A stretch of DNA of 64,000 nt. It comes from Acanthaster planci. Lineage: Eukaryota; Echinodermata; Asteroidea; Valvatida; Acanthasteridae. The notes under the pieces were generated by a model. It was not told the origin of the DNA and searched no databases. It saw nothing but the letters and a program-made list of their open reading frames with translations. The position numbers and the translations under genes are program-made. Where the stretch lies: contig NW_019091365.1 of NCBI RefSeq assembly GCF_001949145.1, forward strand, positions 736,737 to 800,736, in the 5' to 3' direction. Shown here piece by piece: positions 1-15,058 of the stretch (its first letter is position 1; each line of letters begins with the position of its first letter).

Positions 1-300
1 ATTAATCAATTACTGGCAACAAATCCCTAAGAAAACAACAACACCAAATAAAAGCAAGAATGTCAAGACCTGAGTAAGGCTTTTGATTTTTTTTTCCAAC
101 GCCACCATATTGAATGAGCCCGAAGATGCATTCGGTTTTGGATCTGCCGGTTAACCCCCCCCCAGCCAAAAGCTAGAGATGCCGCTGCTTAAATATATGA
201 TCACTTACTGTATTACAACAGCGCGAGAGTTGATTCTTTGGTTGTAAACATTTTTACATTTTTTTTTTCGTGGTTTTTTGCTTCCATTCTAACTGAAGCT

Positions 301-1080
301 TCACAACTTGCCCTGGCCCACTTTCTTTAACTTCCTAAGTCGCCTCATATAGGAGTTCTTGGATAGTTCAAGAATTTTTCTGGGGTTGGAAGGATCATAT
401 TGTACGACGCTTTTGAAATCAGGGCTTCGGGCAAAGCAAATAGTTGCTGCCGTGATGCAAATGCTGGCGGTCAGTCCGAAGGTTATGAACTGCTTACCAC
501 CCTCCAAATGATTAAAAAAATTCAGAGTGTACTCGTACCCGCTGTCATCTTTCCACTCTCTCTGCATGTGATCCTCTGTTCGAAGAAAAGTCGAGAAGGG
601 TACTGTGAAGACGTCCGAAACTTCGTCAGGGTTGGGAACGGGTGTGAAATCGTCGGGGATGAACCCGACGACGGGTATGACTAAAGTCCCCTTGAGAGCA
701 AATGTGGGACCAAGTTGAGCGACGACTTGGACTCTCTCCCTGGCCAGTCCGATTTCTTCTTCCGTTTCCCTGAGTGCTGTGGTTTTCAAATCAGCGTCAC
801 CTTCATCACTCTTTCCGCCAGGGAAGGCCACCTCCCCGCGATGAGATTTCAGATTGGTCGACCGCACTGTCAGCAGGACGTGTAGCTGGCGGTTGCGGTA
901 AAACAGTGGAATTAACACCGCAGCTTTCGGGAGCGACGTTGGGAGAGGGGGAAGTCCAGCCAACATTTCAGTTGCGTCCATCTGTCGCAGTCGTGCAACC
1001 ACCTCATCTTTAGACGGTTCCATGAAAGTTGAAGAGGACGTTGATGGTATCTCTGCCATTTCTCGAAAGCACCTGGGCAA
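301..1080 (-). CDS. NUDT7: NUDT7-like peroxisomal coenzyme A diphosphatase (Nudix hydrolase), intronless
   Basis: A 259-codon open frame on the minus strand encodes a complete Nudix hydrolase of the CoA-diphosphatase subgroup. The CoA-type signature LLTVRS..L....GEVAFPGG lies at about residues 69-89 and runs into the Nudix box (GGK...TALRETEEEIGL, residues 88-112), whose glutamates bind the catalytic metal. The family cleaves CoA and acyl-CoA to 3',5'-ADP and phosphopantetheine species and usually works in peroxisomes. The C-terminus is GKL, resembling but not matching the canonical SKL-type peroxisome signal. I give the first in-frame ATG; internal ATGs at residues 8 and 20 are alternatives, because vertebrate NUDT7 has a shorter N-terminus (about 238 residues in total). 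No introns are visible, unlike the multi-exon vertebrate gene. NUDT8-like or another CoA Nudix member is a less likely alternative. Confidence 0.85.
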   Translation of the reverse strand: MPRCFREMAEIPSTSSSTFMEPSKDEVVARLRQMDATEMLAGLPPLPTSLPKAAVLIPLFYRNRQLHVLLTVRSTNLKSHRGEVAFPGGKSDEGDADLKTTALRETEEEIGLARERVQVVAQLGPTFALKGTLVIPVVGFIPDDFTPVPNPDEVSDVFTVPFSTFLRTEDHMQREWKDDSGYEYTLNFFNHLEGGKQFITFGLTASICITAATICFARSPDFKSVVQYDPSNPRKILELSKNSYMRRLRKLKKVGQGKL

Positions 1081-4000
1081 AAAGATACGCCTCTCTTTAT
1101 TACAAGCTTAAAGAGCCACTTTTGAAGGCATACAGCCTAATAAGTACGATCTGCTACAAGCAGTAACGAGGGCATGTGAGGGTCCTTTGAGAGGAACTTC
1201 CCCATGGGCGCGCAAGTTATGTGCGTTAGGCACCAGGGCATGGAGAGTACATGCAACACATTTATACTGGAATGTATTAATCTCCATTATGAAGACTGAA
1301 TAGAACATTGTACCCAAATAGAGACCAATGCTGGATGATGGGCAAACGTGTGCAGGAGCTGGATTGGAAAACGTCTCACCAGTCTGTCTTTCTTTCACTG
1401 GTGAGGATGCACTTCAACTCAGGGCGGATTTGAAATACCTTATATCAAAAAAATTAAGGATCTTCATGGAGTGGGCCTAATCAAATTGACCCCAGAACTG
1501 TGGGGTCAATCCGACTTCCACCCCACTCCCACAAAATGGGAGCGGGGCGGGTATCTGAGCCCACAGTTCTGAGGAGTGGTGGTAAAACACGCTAGACGTG
1601 CTTTTACGTGTTTTAAAAGCAAGTAAACATGGCTAATGGGGAAATTCAAAATATTATACCAATTATACAGAAACTACAGAGGAAAAAATGTTTCATCTTG
1701 ACTCCACTTCAGCAGTTGTGTACAAAGTCTATGGGGAGTGAAGAGAATGTTTTAAGTATTTCCCAACAACCAGACAACATCGGTAAATGTGTCTCACTCA
1801 GTCCAGAATTCGTGTCTTTCCAGCATTTCTGTAATGACCGACTTTTATTGAGATGATATATGATGAGAAAAGTGGAGTCAGGATGCAACATTTTTTCCAC
1901 TACAGAAAAAATGAATCATGATCAACAGATCAAGTGATGAAGAACATGAAGAATTGGACACAATTTTTTACCTACCTGAAGGGATGAAACAGACCTTTAA
2001 AAAGATAAATCCTGCACAAAAGTGGGCGTAATCTACCGATATTTAAGTCATTTGTATGCAGACAGTTTGCCAAAGCGTACATGCACATCGTCATGATCAT
2101 GTAACTCGTACAACCCACCTGGACTTTAACCATGTACACTGTACATGTACATTTACATATCCCGGGCCCCATGTGCGTTTGGCCGGGGAAAAGGTCAGTC
2201 TAGCTACGGAAGCGTATAGGGGCCACTTGCAACATTTTGTTCGAGTGCCCGATCTCCCTGTTGCTTCTGTACTGTATGCAGTGTAGTGTCGCGTCATGTG
2301 TTGCCTGAAAGTCCAGACAACTAACGGCACAGAGGCGAGGAGTACATTATTTCGATGCAGCGAGATATTAATTTTAAAAAAAATCTGAAAGTGAACCTTA
2401 CATACGAAAGCCCGTTAGTGCCACATCTTCATCACGCAGCTACATGTATAGTTATGTTCGACGATGAACTGTTTTTTTTATCCTCGTTGTACGATAAATA
2501 CGGGCGATTCACGATAATGCCCCTCCAAGAGTTTGCAACGCGTTGGCCAATCCCGACGCGCAAAATCTGTTTGCGCTTTCCAACGTGCACTATTGGAGGT
2601 GCACTATCGTTCGTATTGTACAGGACACAGATTTATTTCCACAATTCATTCAAAACGTTGTTAGTGTTATCATTTGCTCAGCATTCCTCGCAGACATACA
2701 ACACATGAACGAGCACGGATTTTATAATTACACACATGAACAAGGCCAGCAAAAATGCCAGGAAAAGTTAACCTAATAACTGTGACCCGAAGGCCTCCAT
2801 ATCCAATGCTACTACAGGCTTAACGAGAAAAAGTTAATAAATGCTCTCGAAATACTCTTGAAAGAAAATAAACAGCTGCACTGGGAGATAAAAATAACTG
2901 CTCCCGAAAATAGAAATAGCTGCTCACTGGAAAAGTTACTGCACGTCCAGTGGCCTTGTTGAAACGGGGCTGCAGATCGAGGTTCAGCCAATCCGCTGCA
3001 GGCCAGCTGTTGTCATTGTACGTAGAATAAGCCACGGCCCGCGACCAAAACCTTGTGTTGTAAAGGTCTTGAAAATATGAACAGCTGCTGTGGGAAAATG
3101 TGCTGGCGAGAATAAAAAGAACTGCCTCTGAAAATAAAATTAAGTGCTGTGAAAAATAAAATAGCAATGGCACTAACGGGCCCTCGTACTTTTACGTTTC
3201 CTGTACAGCCTGCAGGTCTTTTAGATTGCCTGAGATCGAGAATGAGAGCGGTGTTCCCTTCCAGACACCTGATCTAATTTTTTTTACCCCAAAGTCATAG
3301 TTAAGAAAACTGCCATTTACATGCATATATGCTTTGTCACCATGTTTGCTTCAGCAATAATGCAATCATAACTAGTGCCTGATAAACCTACAGGTCTCAC
3401 GTTTAGCACTTACCCACAGCCTAATGCAAAATGCTGCAAATTCCGCCTGATAAAAATGCAGACGATGAAAGAAATACATTGCAACAGTATGACAGTTGTT
3501 TTTTCGCTCAACAGCTAAAAGTGAACGACGTCGACAACAGACATTAAAAAGGCATTAGGAATCGTTTTCCACTTCAATTCATGATTATACATACAGACAT
3601 TATAAATAGCTAAACTTTGTCCTTACATTTATGTGGAAAATACATTGAATTTCTTGTAAATTGGGTCTAGAGGCCTCCCCGGAAAGTTTCTTTCTGAGAG
3701 GGCCAAATATACGAAATAAGCGAGGACTTATTTATCTGCTCGATGTCCAAAACAATGTGTCTTTAGTGTAACCACAACTACACTGTACCTCAAGTCAAAT
3801 CTGTTCAATTCCAAAACTGATTTTCATGAACTTTGAAAATTTGCCAGTTATTTTAAAAAGCTGGATTGCTTGAAGACTTCCTAAATTTGTTCAAAAGGAA
3901 TAAAATATTTCTCAATACGTAGGATAAATTTATCAATCTCTCATGCCCTATTAGCAAACTTGCAAAAAATTGGCAAAATTTTAAATGCTTTAATTGATAC

Positions 4001-5204
4001 AAACTGTGCATTTACGCAGATATGCAAAAAATCATTAAATAACCGTTGTACATGTACAAATTTAAAAATCAAGAATCCAAAGGGAACCAACTTAATCAGC
4101 TTTAAAAAATCATACAATACATCTTCAACATATGTAAATGCACACTCCAATCAAGAGAAGGGCTACAGTATTGAGATCTATGAAATGAATAATTTGTATG
4201 TACTGCCCCCCAAAAAAACTTTGATTTAAAACAGGCATTTGGGGTTGAGTTCATAATTTGGTAAATACAACCTTTTACCACTGAACTGTCCTATTCAGGG
4301 GGCTTATACTGATAGGACTGTGCCAGGCCCGTTGCCTGACCAGAGACTGGGGGGGGGAGGGTCGTCAAACCCAAAAGTGTAACTCTTGGCACTGTGAACA
4401 CATATTTTTATACAAAGGCCTATCATAATGTGCTTTAAAGCACAACATCAAACAAGTTCCATGTTTGTCGCGAACCGAAGGATGCGTGTAAGACTTGCAT
4501 AGGCTCCCTACTTCAGTTTTCAATAGTCACGGCGTATTGTAAATTGGCCTGGTAATGAATTTGCTCTTCACCCAGCACCTTGAATCGGGCGCTGGGTGAC
4601 GGCGAGCGAATGACATGAACATTATTATTAAAACAATCTCAAAAAATCCCACAAAAAAAACAGAAGTTCTAAAAAAACTGATACGTTCTAGTAAATCATT
4701 ATTACCCCCACTCACCTCACTAAAAATGGTAAAAAAGGAATATTTTAGGGCGAATTTTAGTTGGCACTTCGGAAAAGAAATCGAAAAATCAATCATGTTG
4801 CTCCATACACAAACGTTAGAAGTGAAATTTCGAAGTGCCCATAGGGTCCGCGCCACTTTCCGGTGCGCATTCTTCAATTGTAATGTGAAGCAGCGCACCA
4901 ACGAGTGTTTTCATTACGCCTAAACCTTCTCGAGTCTCGAAAATACCAATTTTAGTGGGCTGGATTAGTGTCCTGGGTCCTCGCTATGGGTGGACTATGC
5001 AGCTGTTCTTTTTAAGACCACTAAAGTGATAAACAACATGGATTACACAACCGTAAAAGACAAAAAACGAACAGACGTACAGCACAATGTTTGAGGTGCG
5101 AACGGTACTTACAGGGCATTTACAAGTCTTTCTGGACTGGTTTCCTTCATTTCCAACACGTGAGCAGAGCCAATGTAAACGACAACCAATGAAAACTGCC
5201 TTGT

Positions 5205-5300
5205 CCCCGCGTCCGCCGGAACGCTGCGCCGCGCCGGTGGTACGCGTAGCTGGCCGGCCGCGGCGTCGGTCCGGGTTCTGCTACGCTGCAGGCATGGAGC
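5205..5300. promoter_or_regulatory. CpG-dense block, possible promoter
   Basis: About 95 bases very rich in CG dinucleotides interrupt strongly AT-rich sequence. It could be a promoter or first exon for the plus-strand METTL9 gene 3 kb downstream. No convincing coding exon or core element was found in it, so this is inference from composition alone. Confidence 0.25.
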
Positions 5301-5569
5301 GGCGTTTACTGACTGATTTCATTCTTTAAACGTTGCCGTATAAACCGCCTGCAGTTCATTATAAACCGCAAGATATTTTCCGCCTGAGAATCAATGTATA
5401 AACCGCAGCTTACGTTCAAAAAATTGTAGTAGGCCCGTATATTAAATTTATATATTTATTACAAAAAAACAAAAACAAAACAAAAACAACCACACACACC
5501 AACGAGCGGAACTCGGAAGCGAAGGGGGGGGGGGGGGGTTTCGTTCGAACCTCCCAAACCCCCCAGCCT

Positions 5570-6022
5570 ACGGGCCTGTGTGCCGAATATCCGAATAACC
5601 GAATATTCGATTGTCGAATATTCGAAAATTATTTTAGAAATTTGAATATTCGAATGCAAAATTCATGAAAAGGAAGAAAAAATTTGCTTCTGTTTTAAAT
5701 GAAAAAAATTACACTGGAGGCTTGTTTCAAGCAGATTCAAGTGACAAGCGTCAGAAATCTCACAACGATTTAAAAATTAAATTATTCATAATATAATTTT
5801 TCAACAGGAGTCTTGGTCATAAATCTTGCTAAATAGTGGTTGGAGATGCTCCTACATGTGAGAAGCTTTTATATTGATCATAATGTACAATTGTGTGTGT
5901 TATTGCAACTGATTTTGTATATGGCGTGTTCATCAACAATCTGTTGGTCAGTACGACCGAATATTCGGATATTTGACATAATTGAGGGTCGAATATTCGA
6001 ATAGTGAATTATTCGAATTGAC
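5570..6022. repeat. AT-rich block with repeated CGAATATTCG palindromes
   Basis: The decamer palindrome CGAATATTCG and variants (CCGAATATTCG, CGAATAACCG) recur in two clusters, about 5585-5655 and 5955-6020, separated by plain AT-rich sequence in roughly inverted arrangement. This looks like the remains of an inverted-repeat mobile element or a simple palindromic satellite. Confidence 0.45.
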
Positions 6023-7831
6023 TCAGCCCTACCTACTGATATCCCATTAAAAAATAAAGAAAAGTCTGTTGTCATATTCTGTTGTTAGGCCTAAGGGGTA
6101 TTTTTTTAAAAGTCATTTTCACACTTTGTCAGGATTAAAAACTATTAAGTATTTTGAGGTAAACTTTAAAATTTTCAACTGACAAAATGGAAAACACTTG
6201 AACAGCGCACAATTTTAAATGAATCATATTGGTGCAAGCCATTGTAAGCAAATAAAAGGGCAAATTTTAGGGATATCGGGCAATTTAATTACAGTATTGT
6301 AACGTGTTCTGATAGGTACTCAGGGAGGATTATTATGAATAGCCAACAATGGGAAACTGAAAAGGGGGGGGGCTAAACTGAAGTGGAAATCACAGAGGAA
6401 AGGACAGCTGGAAAATGAATGAATCTGGTGCTTAAATAAAATGCACTACATGCATTTTTACTCTAATTCTCTTTTCACCCAACAAAAAAGAACCAATCAT
6501 ATCACTCACTTCGGACCCAGCTGCCCAGTACTTCCAGGTGCGCCGGAGTCCTAACCTTGTCCAACTACTAAAGGGTACTTCAAGCCAATCACGTGGGCGA
6601 AGTGCGGCAAATGTTAAACCCTCTAAAACAATAACACATCCTGGCCGTGCGCTCTAATCATTGTTGCTGGCCGCTACTGAGAACTTTGTTACAGCAAGTT
6701 GGTCCCACTTGTACACTTTTGTTAAGCACTTGAGTTAGGCCACTGGTCAACAGTGGAGTCCACTGAATTCAATTGCAGGTCCAGAAGCAAAGCTTTAGGG
6801 AAGTGGGCAAACTTGGGTAAGAGGGATTTGAAAGTTATTTACGCACAGTGTAACCTTTCTAGCCCTTTGGAGGGGCGAGGCTACATTTTGAGTCTTTTTA
6901 CACGCCTCCGTACCGTGGGGACATTTTCTAGCTGTATTTATTGGCCACCGTATTTTTAAGCTGGCCTTGCAGCGTATGTGTTTTACGGAGTGGTTTTACC
7001 GCAATATCAATTCACGATTTGCGAAACAATGAAACTGGTACGGTCTGTTTGCCGATGTACATCCTAACTCTTCATAATTCCCCAGAATCTCCAGAAACTC
7101 ACCGTGGTCGACGTAAATTTAACAATTCATCCGAATCACAGATGTACAGATATACTGTAGTACAAACAGAATCTTTTTTTAAGGAGTAGTTTCGCGCTTG
7201 GCTAAGGGGCCGTCCGGGAGATCTCCACGAATTCAAGCTGTTCATGTCACCGCAAATCTTGTGCCCAGGATGAGCTTCCTGAAGCCACATATCTTCACCA
7301 TGTTCAAGGACTGTTGAATTGGTGTTGTTTCAGCACTCAATGCGTTGGCCCATGGAGGAAGGACAAAACTTATGGTTGGCCCGACGTCAAACCCCACATT
7401 TCTGGGGATACAATTTCCGCTACTACTAGTGACCACAATTGCAATATTTATTGATCTTAATTTGTACTTTGTAGCAGAGCTTTAACCATAGGCAGGTTTG
7501 AAACACGGTAAATGTCCCTCCTAAAATAGAACATCACCCCCAAAACTTCTCTTTTTATTAACCACCTTGGTTAACTTAGCATTTGATTTCTCGATTTTTC
7601 ATCGTTAAGTTTACTAAAGCAAAATAATTGAGATTAGACTGTATCCGTTTGGTGACATGGGCCCCTACTAACAACTTGATTTTGAAGATTTATCATTTTG
7701 AAGAGATCTGCTTATGATTGCACACTCTACGGTATATACCCTAAATGTGTTGAAAGACGGTTTGATGTGTGCAAATAATTTCTTGGTCTGAGAGTTTGGA
7801 TCCAATAGATCTCTGCTATTGGAGTCGAGAC

Positions 7832-7970
7832 CACTTAAGACCTTCACAAGACCAGCACAAGACCTCAAGTCTGAATTCAAGTCACAAACTATTCTAATAA
7901 ACAGCAACAAAAGCATTCCTTTTGTCATTGTTCATGCTGGTACTGGTCTTGTGATGGTCTCGACTGCAAC
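7832..7970. repeat. dispersed repeat, copy 1 (upstream of METTL9)
   Basis: Shares an ordered series of words with 9966-10090: AAGACC..CACAAGACC, TTCAAGTC, AACAGCAACAAAAG.CATTC.TTTTGTCATTGTT and GT.ATGGTCTC.ACT. It is a diverged dispersed repeat with no coding potential. Confidence 0.5.
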
Positions 7971-8306
7971 ACGGAAAAACAACCTCAAACTTGTGGAAAT
8001 CACAAACGCTAGGGTAGAGGATTCATTATTGGGCCATCTGGTTTATGTTCAGGCATCTGAGGTTTGGATGCATATTTTCATTAATATTACACAGCTGTGT
8101 AGTTACAGATTTTCTAATGCAAAAATTGGATGTGATAGAAGGTCTAAAATAAAGATAAACATTAATTGCCCTGTAACAGCCTGTTTCTTGAAATCTTTTA
8201 CACAGGTAAAACATGCCAGCGGTTAGGATTTAACCCAAGTCATCAGTCTCATAAAGATGGAGGTCTTTGTGAATACTTATGATGCGTACAGCGAGCTGTA
8301 GCAACC

Positions 8307-12027
<3,721 letters not shown>

Positions 12028-14820
12028 GGAAGATCGACTTCTGGAATACCCCACTTCCTGTTTGAATTTTATTTTTGTTATTCTATTGCCGATAGGAAGT
12101 GGTAGTTTCAGCACGTTCCTTATTTTGTGACCGGAATTCTCATTACCAGAAAACTCGAGTGCAGCATCTGAACTCGGGCCTTCGGCCAGGCCATACCAGG
12201 ATTTCGAGCATCTCTCATCTGCTACTACAATCCCACTAAGGGGATTTTGTTACCAGTTAAAAAAGTACCAATCCCAGCCGTGAATAATTACCATCGCTTG
12301 ACTGAACAGCACGTGCGGTATACCTGGAGTTTTCTCAGGACTCATTAAGTTAATAACCTGTGTGGTATTTAGTTTTGTAAAGTCATGAAACAATATTTTC
12401 CAGTTTTAATTGCTGAAATAGAGGCACAAATGCCCAAATCCCAAATGAGATATGGAGAGGAGCCCATAGTTCTTGGGGAAATTGTCCTGTGGGGTCCAGT
12501 TTAAAGAAGTATAGATTGGCGTGTAATTGCAAAAATGGTGGACTGGCTACTTGCAGTGTTGATAGATGCCATGAGCAATTGAGATGTCACCTTCCCGTGG
12601 GCAAAGATAAACAATGAAATCCTGGTTTGAGGGGAAGCTAGATTTTTAAAAGGAAATTTGCGTTTATGCAAATACGTTTGCTCATACACGGGCCCTCTCT
12701 CATGGAATTGCCAAGCTCAGAAATCTGCTGTAATAGCTGCTATTGTCAGCTTAGCTGACGTTGGTTACCAGCTCAAATGCTACGCAAAGTATATACATGT
12801 AATGGGAGACCAGTTGTGTGTTTGTTCTTGTGCAACCCGGCTATCTGCTAAGCAATTTCTTCTGCTTCAGAGGTTTATGTAGTTGGATGCTTGTTGCCTT
12901 CCTCGATCACTCTGGGGTTAAACAGCTCTTGCATCCAATCAGGGAACAGTCCCAGTATTTTAAGTTTTGAAAGGTTCTGTAATGGTTTCAGGCTAGACTG
13001 CATTGAAAATAAGGGAATATGTGCTTGACTGGTCTCAAAAGTATGTTTAACCTGGCTCGGGAGACTACACGCGACTAATGCCCGAGCTGCAGGCGAGGGC
13101 ATTATCAGAGCTCAGTCTCCCAAGCTGGTCTTAAATGTTAGTTTGAAACCAGCCGAGCACATAGTGATTCCCGTTCATAAATACCTGTTTAGTCCGAGTC
13201 TAAAGAAGTCACTGTATGATGGATTTCCTATGATTTTATCCTAGAATTTTACTTTCATTTTCCTGAACACCCCCGTCCATTTTATGGTATATTCCTTGTA
13301 CAAGTTGTCCAGTAGAATCTCCTTGTATGCACTTGGCGTGCGTAGTGAGCCGTGTGCACACTTGACTAATCAGAATCAAACTGTCTCATATCCATGTGCC
13401 AGCGCGTGATTAACGCAGCGGGCATTGTCAAATGTTAATACACAGGTATTTATGAATGCCAATTAATTATGGACTGTTCCCGCAAAGACTACCAAAGGCC
13501 TGAAATGTATACATTATACACTGTTAATTTTTATATATATTTAGTTACACATGGAATAATTTGAAAGATTTGGTTGTCGGAAATATTAACCTTATGTTGT
13601 TTGAATGCAAGGCCTGGCAGTGACAAAAGGTCTGGGGCCAATTTATAGAGCTGCTTAAGCACAAAATTTGCTTAAGCGCAAAAAAGCCTTGCTTAAAAAA
13701 CAAAGGTTACCAGCTCAAAATCCAAGTGATTGTCATGCTAACCACAAGACAGGCGAATACCATGCCAGAACAGTATACATCACATGGAGTTTTGGCTGGT
13801 AACCTAATTTATCAAGTAAGGTTTTTTCACGCTTAAGCAAATTTTGTGCTTAAGCAGCTCTGTGAAATTGGCCCCTGGTGTTGTGTGAAATTTGGACCTT
13901 ATGATACACTGATGCAACTGTATTGCGAATCATGTAACTGTGGGTTGGCGCCCAGAACTGGGAGAGTCGTTATAAAGACCAAATTTTTGGGCGGTCCAAT
14001 TTTCACACGACACCAGGAGTGTGGTAAATGCTGGTACAAAAGGCTTGCAAGGCGAAATATTGATACTTGCCAAGCTGTGTTGGGGGTCCGCAGTTACTGA
14101 AGAAAGTTAACTTGCCACATGTCCTGACAAAACCAACATTGCATCAACTTTCAAGATGTTGTGCTGTTAAAGCAAGGTCATCTCCATGGCAACCTTAAAC
14201 CAGGGTCAAAATTCTTTACCAGTGTTTTACTTGTCAGTGTTTTTGTTGACTGAATCATTTTGTTACTTCTTTAATGTTAATAGGTCACCGTAACAGTTGA
14301 GTTTGTGACTCCGAAGTGTTAAAAACTAACAGGTAATAAGGGATGGAATTGTGCAGTATTAAGATACCAAGTCCACCTTTCTTGTTCTACGCTAAAATTG
14401 ATCTGTGCAGTTTTCCTGGGGGATTATTTTAGTGGGCAAGTGCAAGGTTACCAACTCCTGGGAAAATAAAGATGGGGGTAGCATCAGTTTCAAATAATTT
14501 GAAAGAAACGTTAGCATGTTAAAAAACCCTCAAAATCTTTGGGGAATGTTCGCAACCGTGAAACTGCATTGCATGCCCATTATGTTCGAACAAAACGTAA
14601 TCGACTTCCAGCTTTGGGTCTAAAGCACACAGCAGCAGTTTCAAAACAGCAAAACACAACTTCTTATTGAGCTAAAAACTCTACAAAGTGGGACGAGGGG
14701 TGTCAAAATCAGGTGAAGAAAGTGCCTAAGCCCAGATATGAAGAGCCCCCGAAGACACCAACTAGATCAGGATGGCGCTGTCGTGCACTGAAATGAAGAC
14801 AAGCAAAATGCCCAAACAGT
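12028..14820. other. intergenic region between METTL9 and RPL14 (convergent 3' ends)
   Basis: The METTL9 3' UTR must lie in the first part, but no clear AATAAA signal was seen close to the stop. The region contains the fold-back element at 13634-13875 and a diverged relative near 12715-12860. I see no other gene. Confidence 0.55.
13634..13875. mobile_element. palindromic MITE-like fold-back element with GGGGCCAATTT termini
   Basis: The left end, GGGGCCAATTTATAGAGCTG, is mirrored by CAGCTCTGTGAAATTGGCCCC on the right. The inverted similarity continues through GCTTAAGCACAAAATTTGC and then, after a gap, GGTTACCAGC. Arms are about 100 bases around a short unique centre and nothing is coded. Flanks show a possible short duplication (TCTGG against CCTGG). 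Diverged relatives sharing the TTACCAGCC and TTAGCACAA words lie near 43800-43915 and 53570-53700. Confidence 0.65.
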
Positions 14821-14840
14821 CATTTTTCTTCACCATTCCG

Positions 14841-14846
14841 TTTATT
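14841..14846 (-). terminator. poly(A) signal of RPL14
   Basis: TTTATT on the plus strand is AATAAA on the minus strand, about 213 bases beyond the RPL14 stop codon. That is a normal 3' UTR length for a ribosomal protein mRNA. Confidence 0.6.
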
Positions 14847-15058
14847 ACTCAAACAGTGACCTGATTCGATTTGGCTGAACCAACGGATTTACATCGCTTC
14901 TGAGAGGACAGTCTTGATCTTTACTACAAAGCCAAAAAAAGTTTAAAGGAAACAATTTCCCTGGCTGTGCTAGTTCAAGAAACTAGCACCCCAAGAGGGT
15001 GCGCTTTCTGTAAGATGCCTTGCTCAGGTGACGGCGGCGTGGCGGATGGCGACCGCGT

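Larger units (their letters stand above)
1081..8306. other. intergenic region between NUDT7-like gene and METTL9
   Basis: About 7.2 kb with no open frame I can link to a protein family. It holds a hairpin-rich GC block near 1484-1580, AT-rich palindromic repeats near 5570-6020, a CpG-dense block at 5205-5300 and a copy of a dispersed repeat at 7832-7970. An upstream non-coding or signal-peptide exon of METTL9 may lie here, but I could not identify one. Confidence 0.6.
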
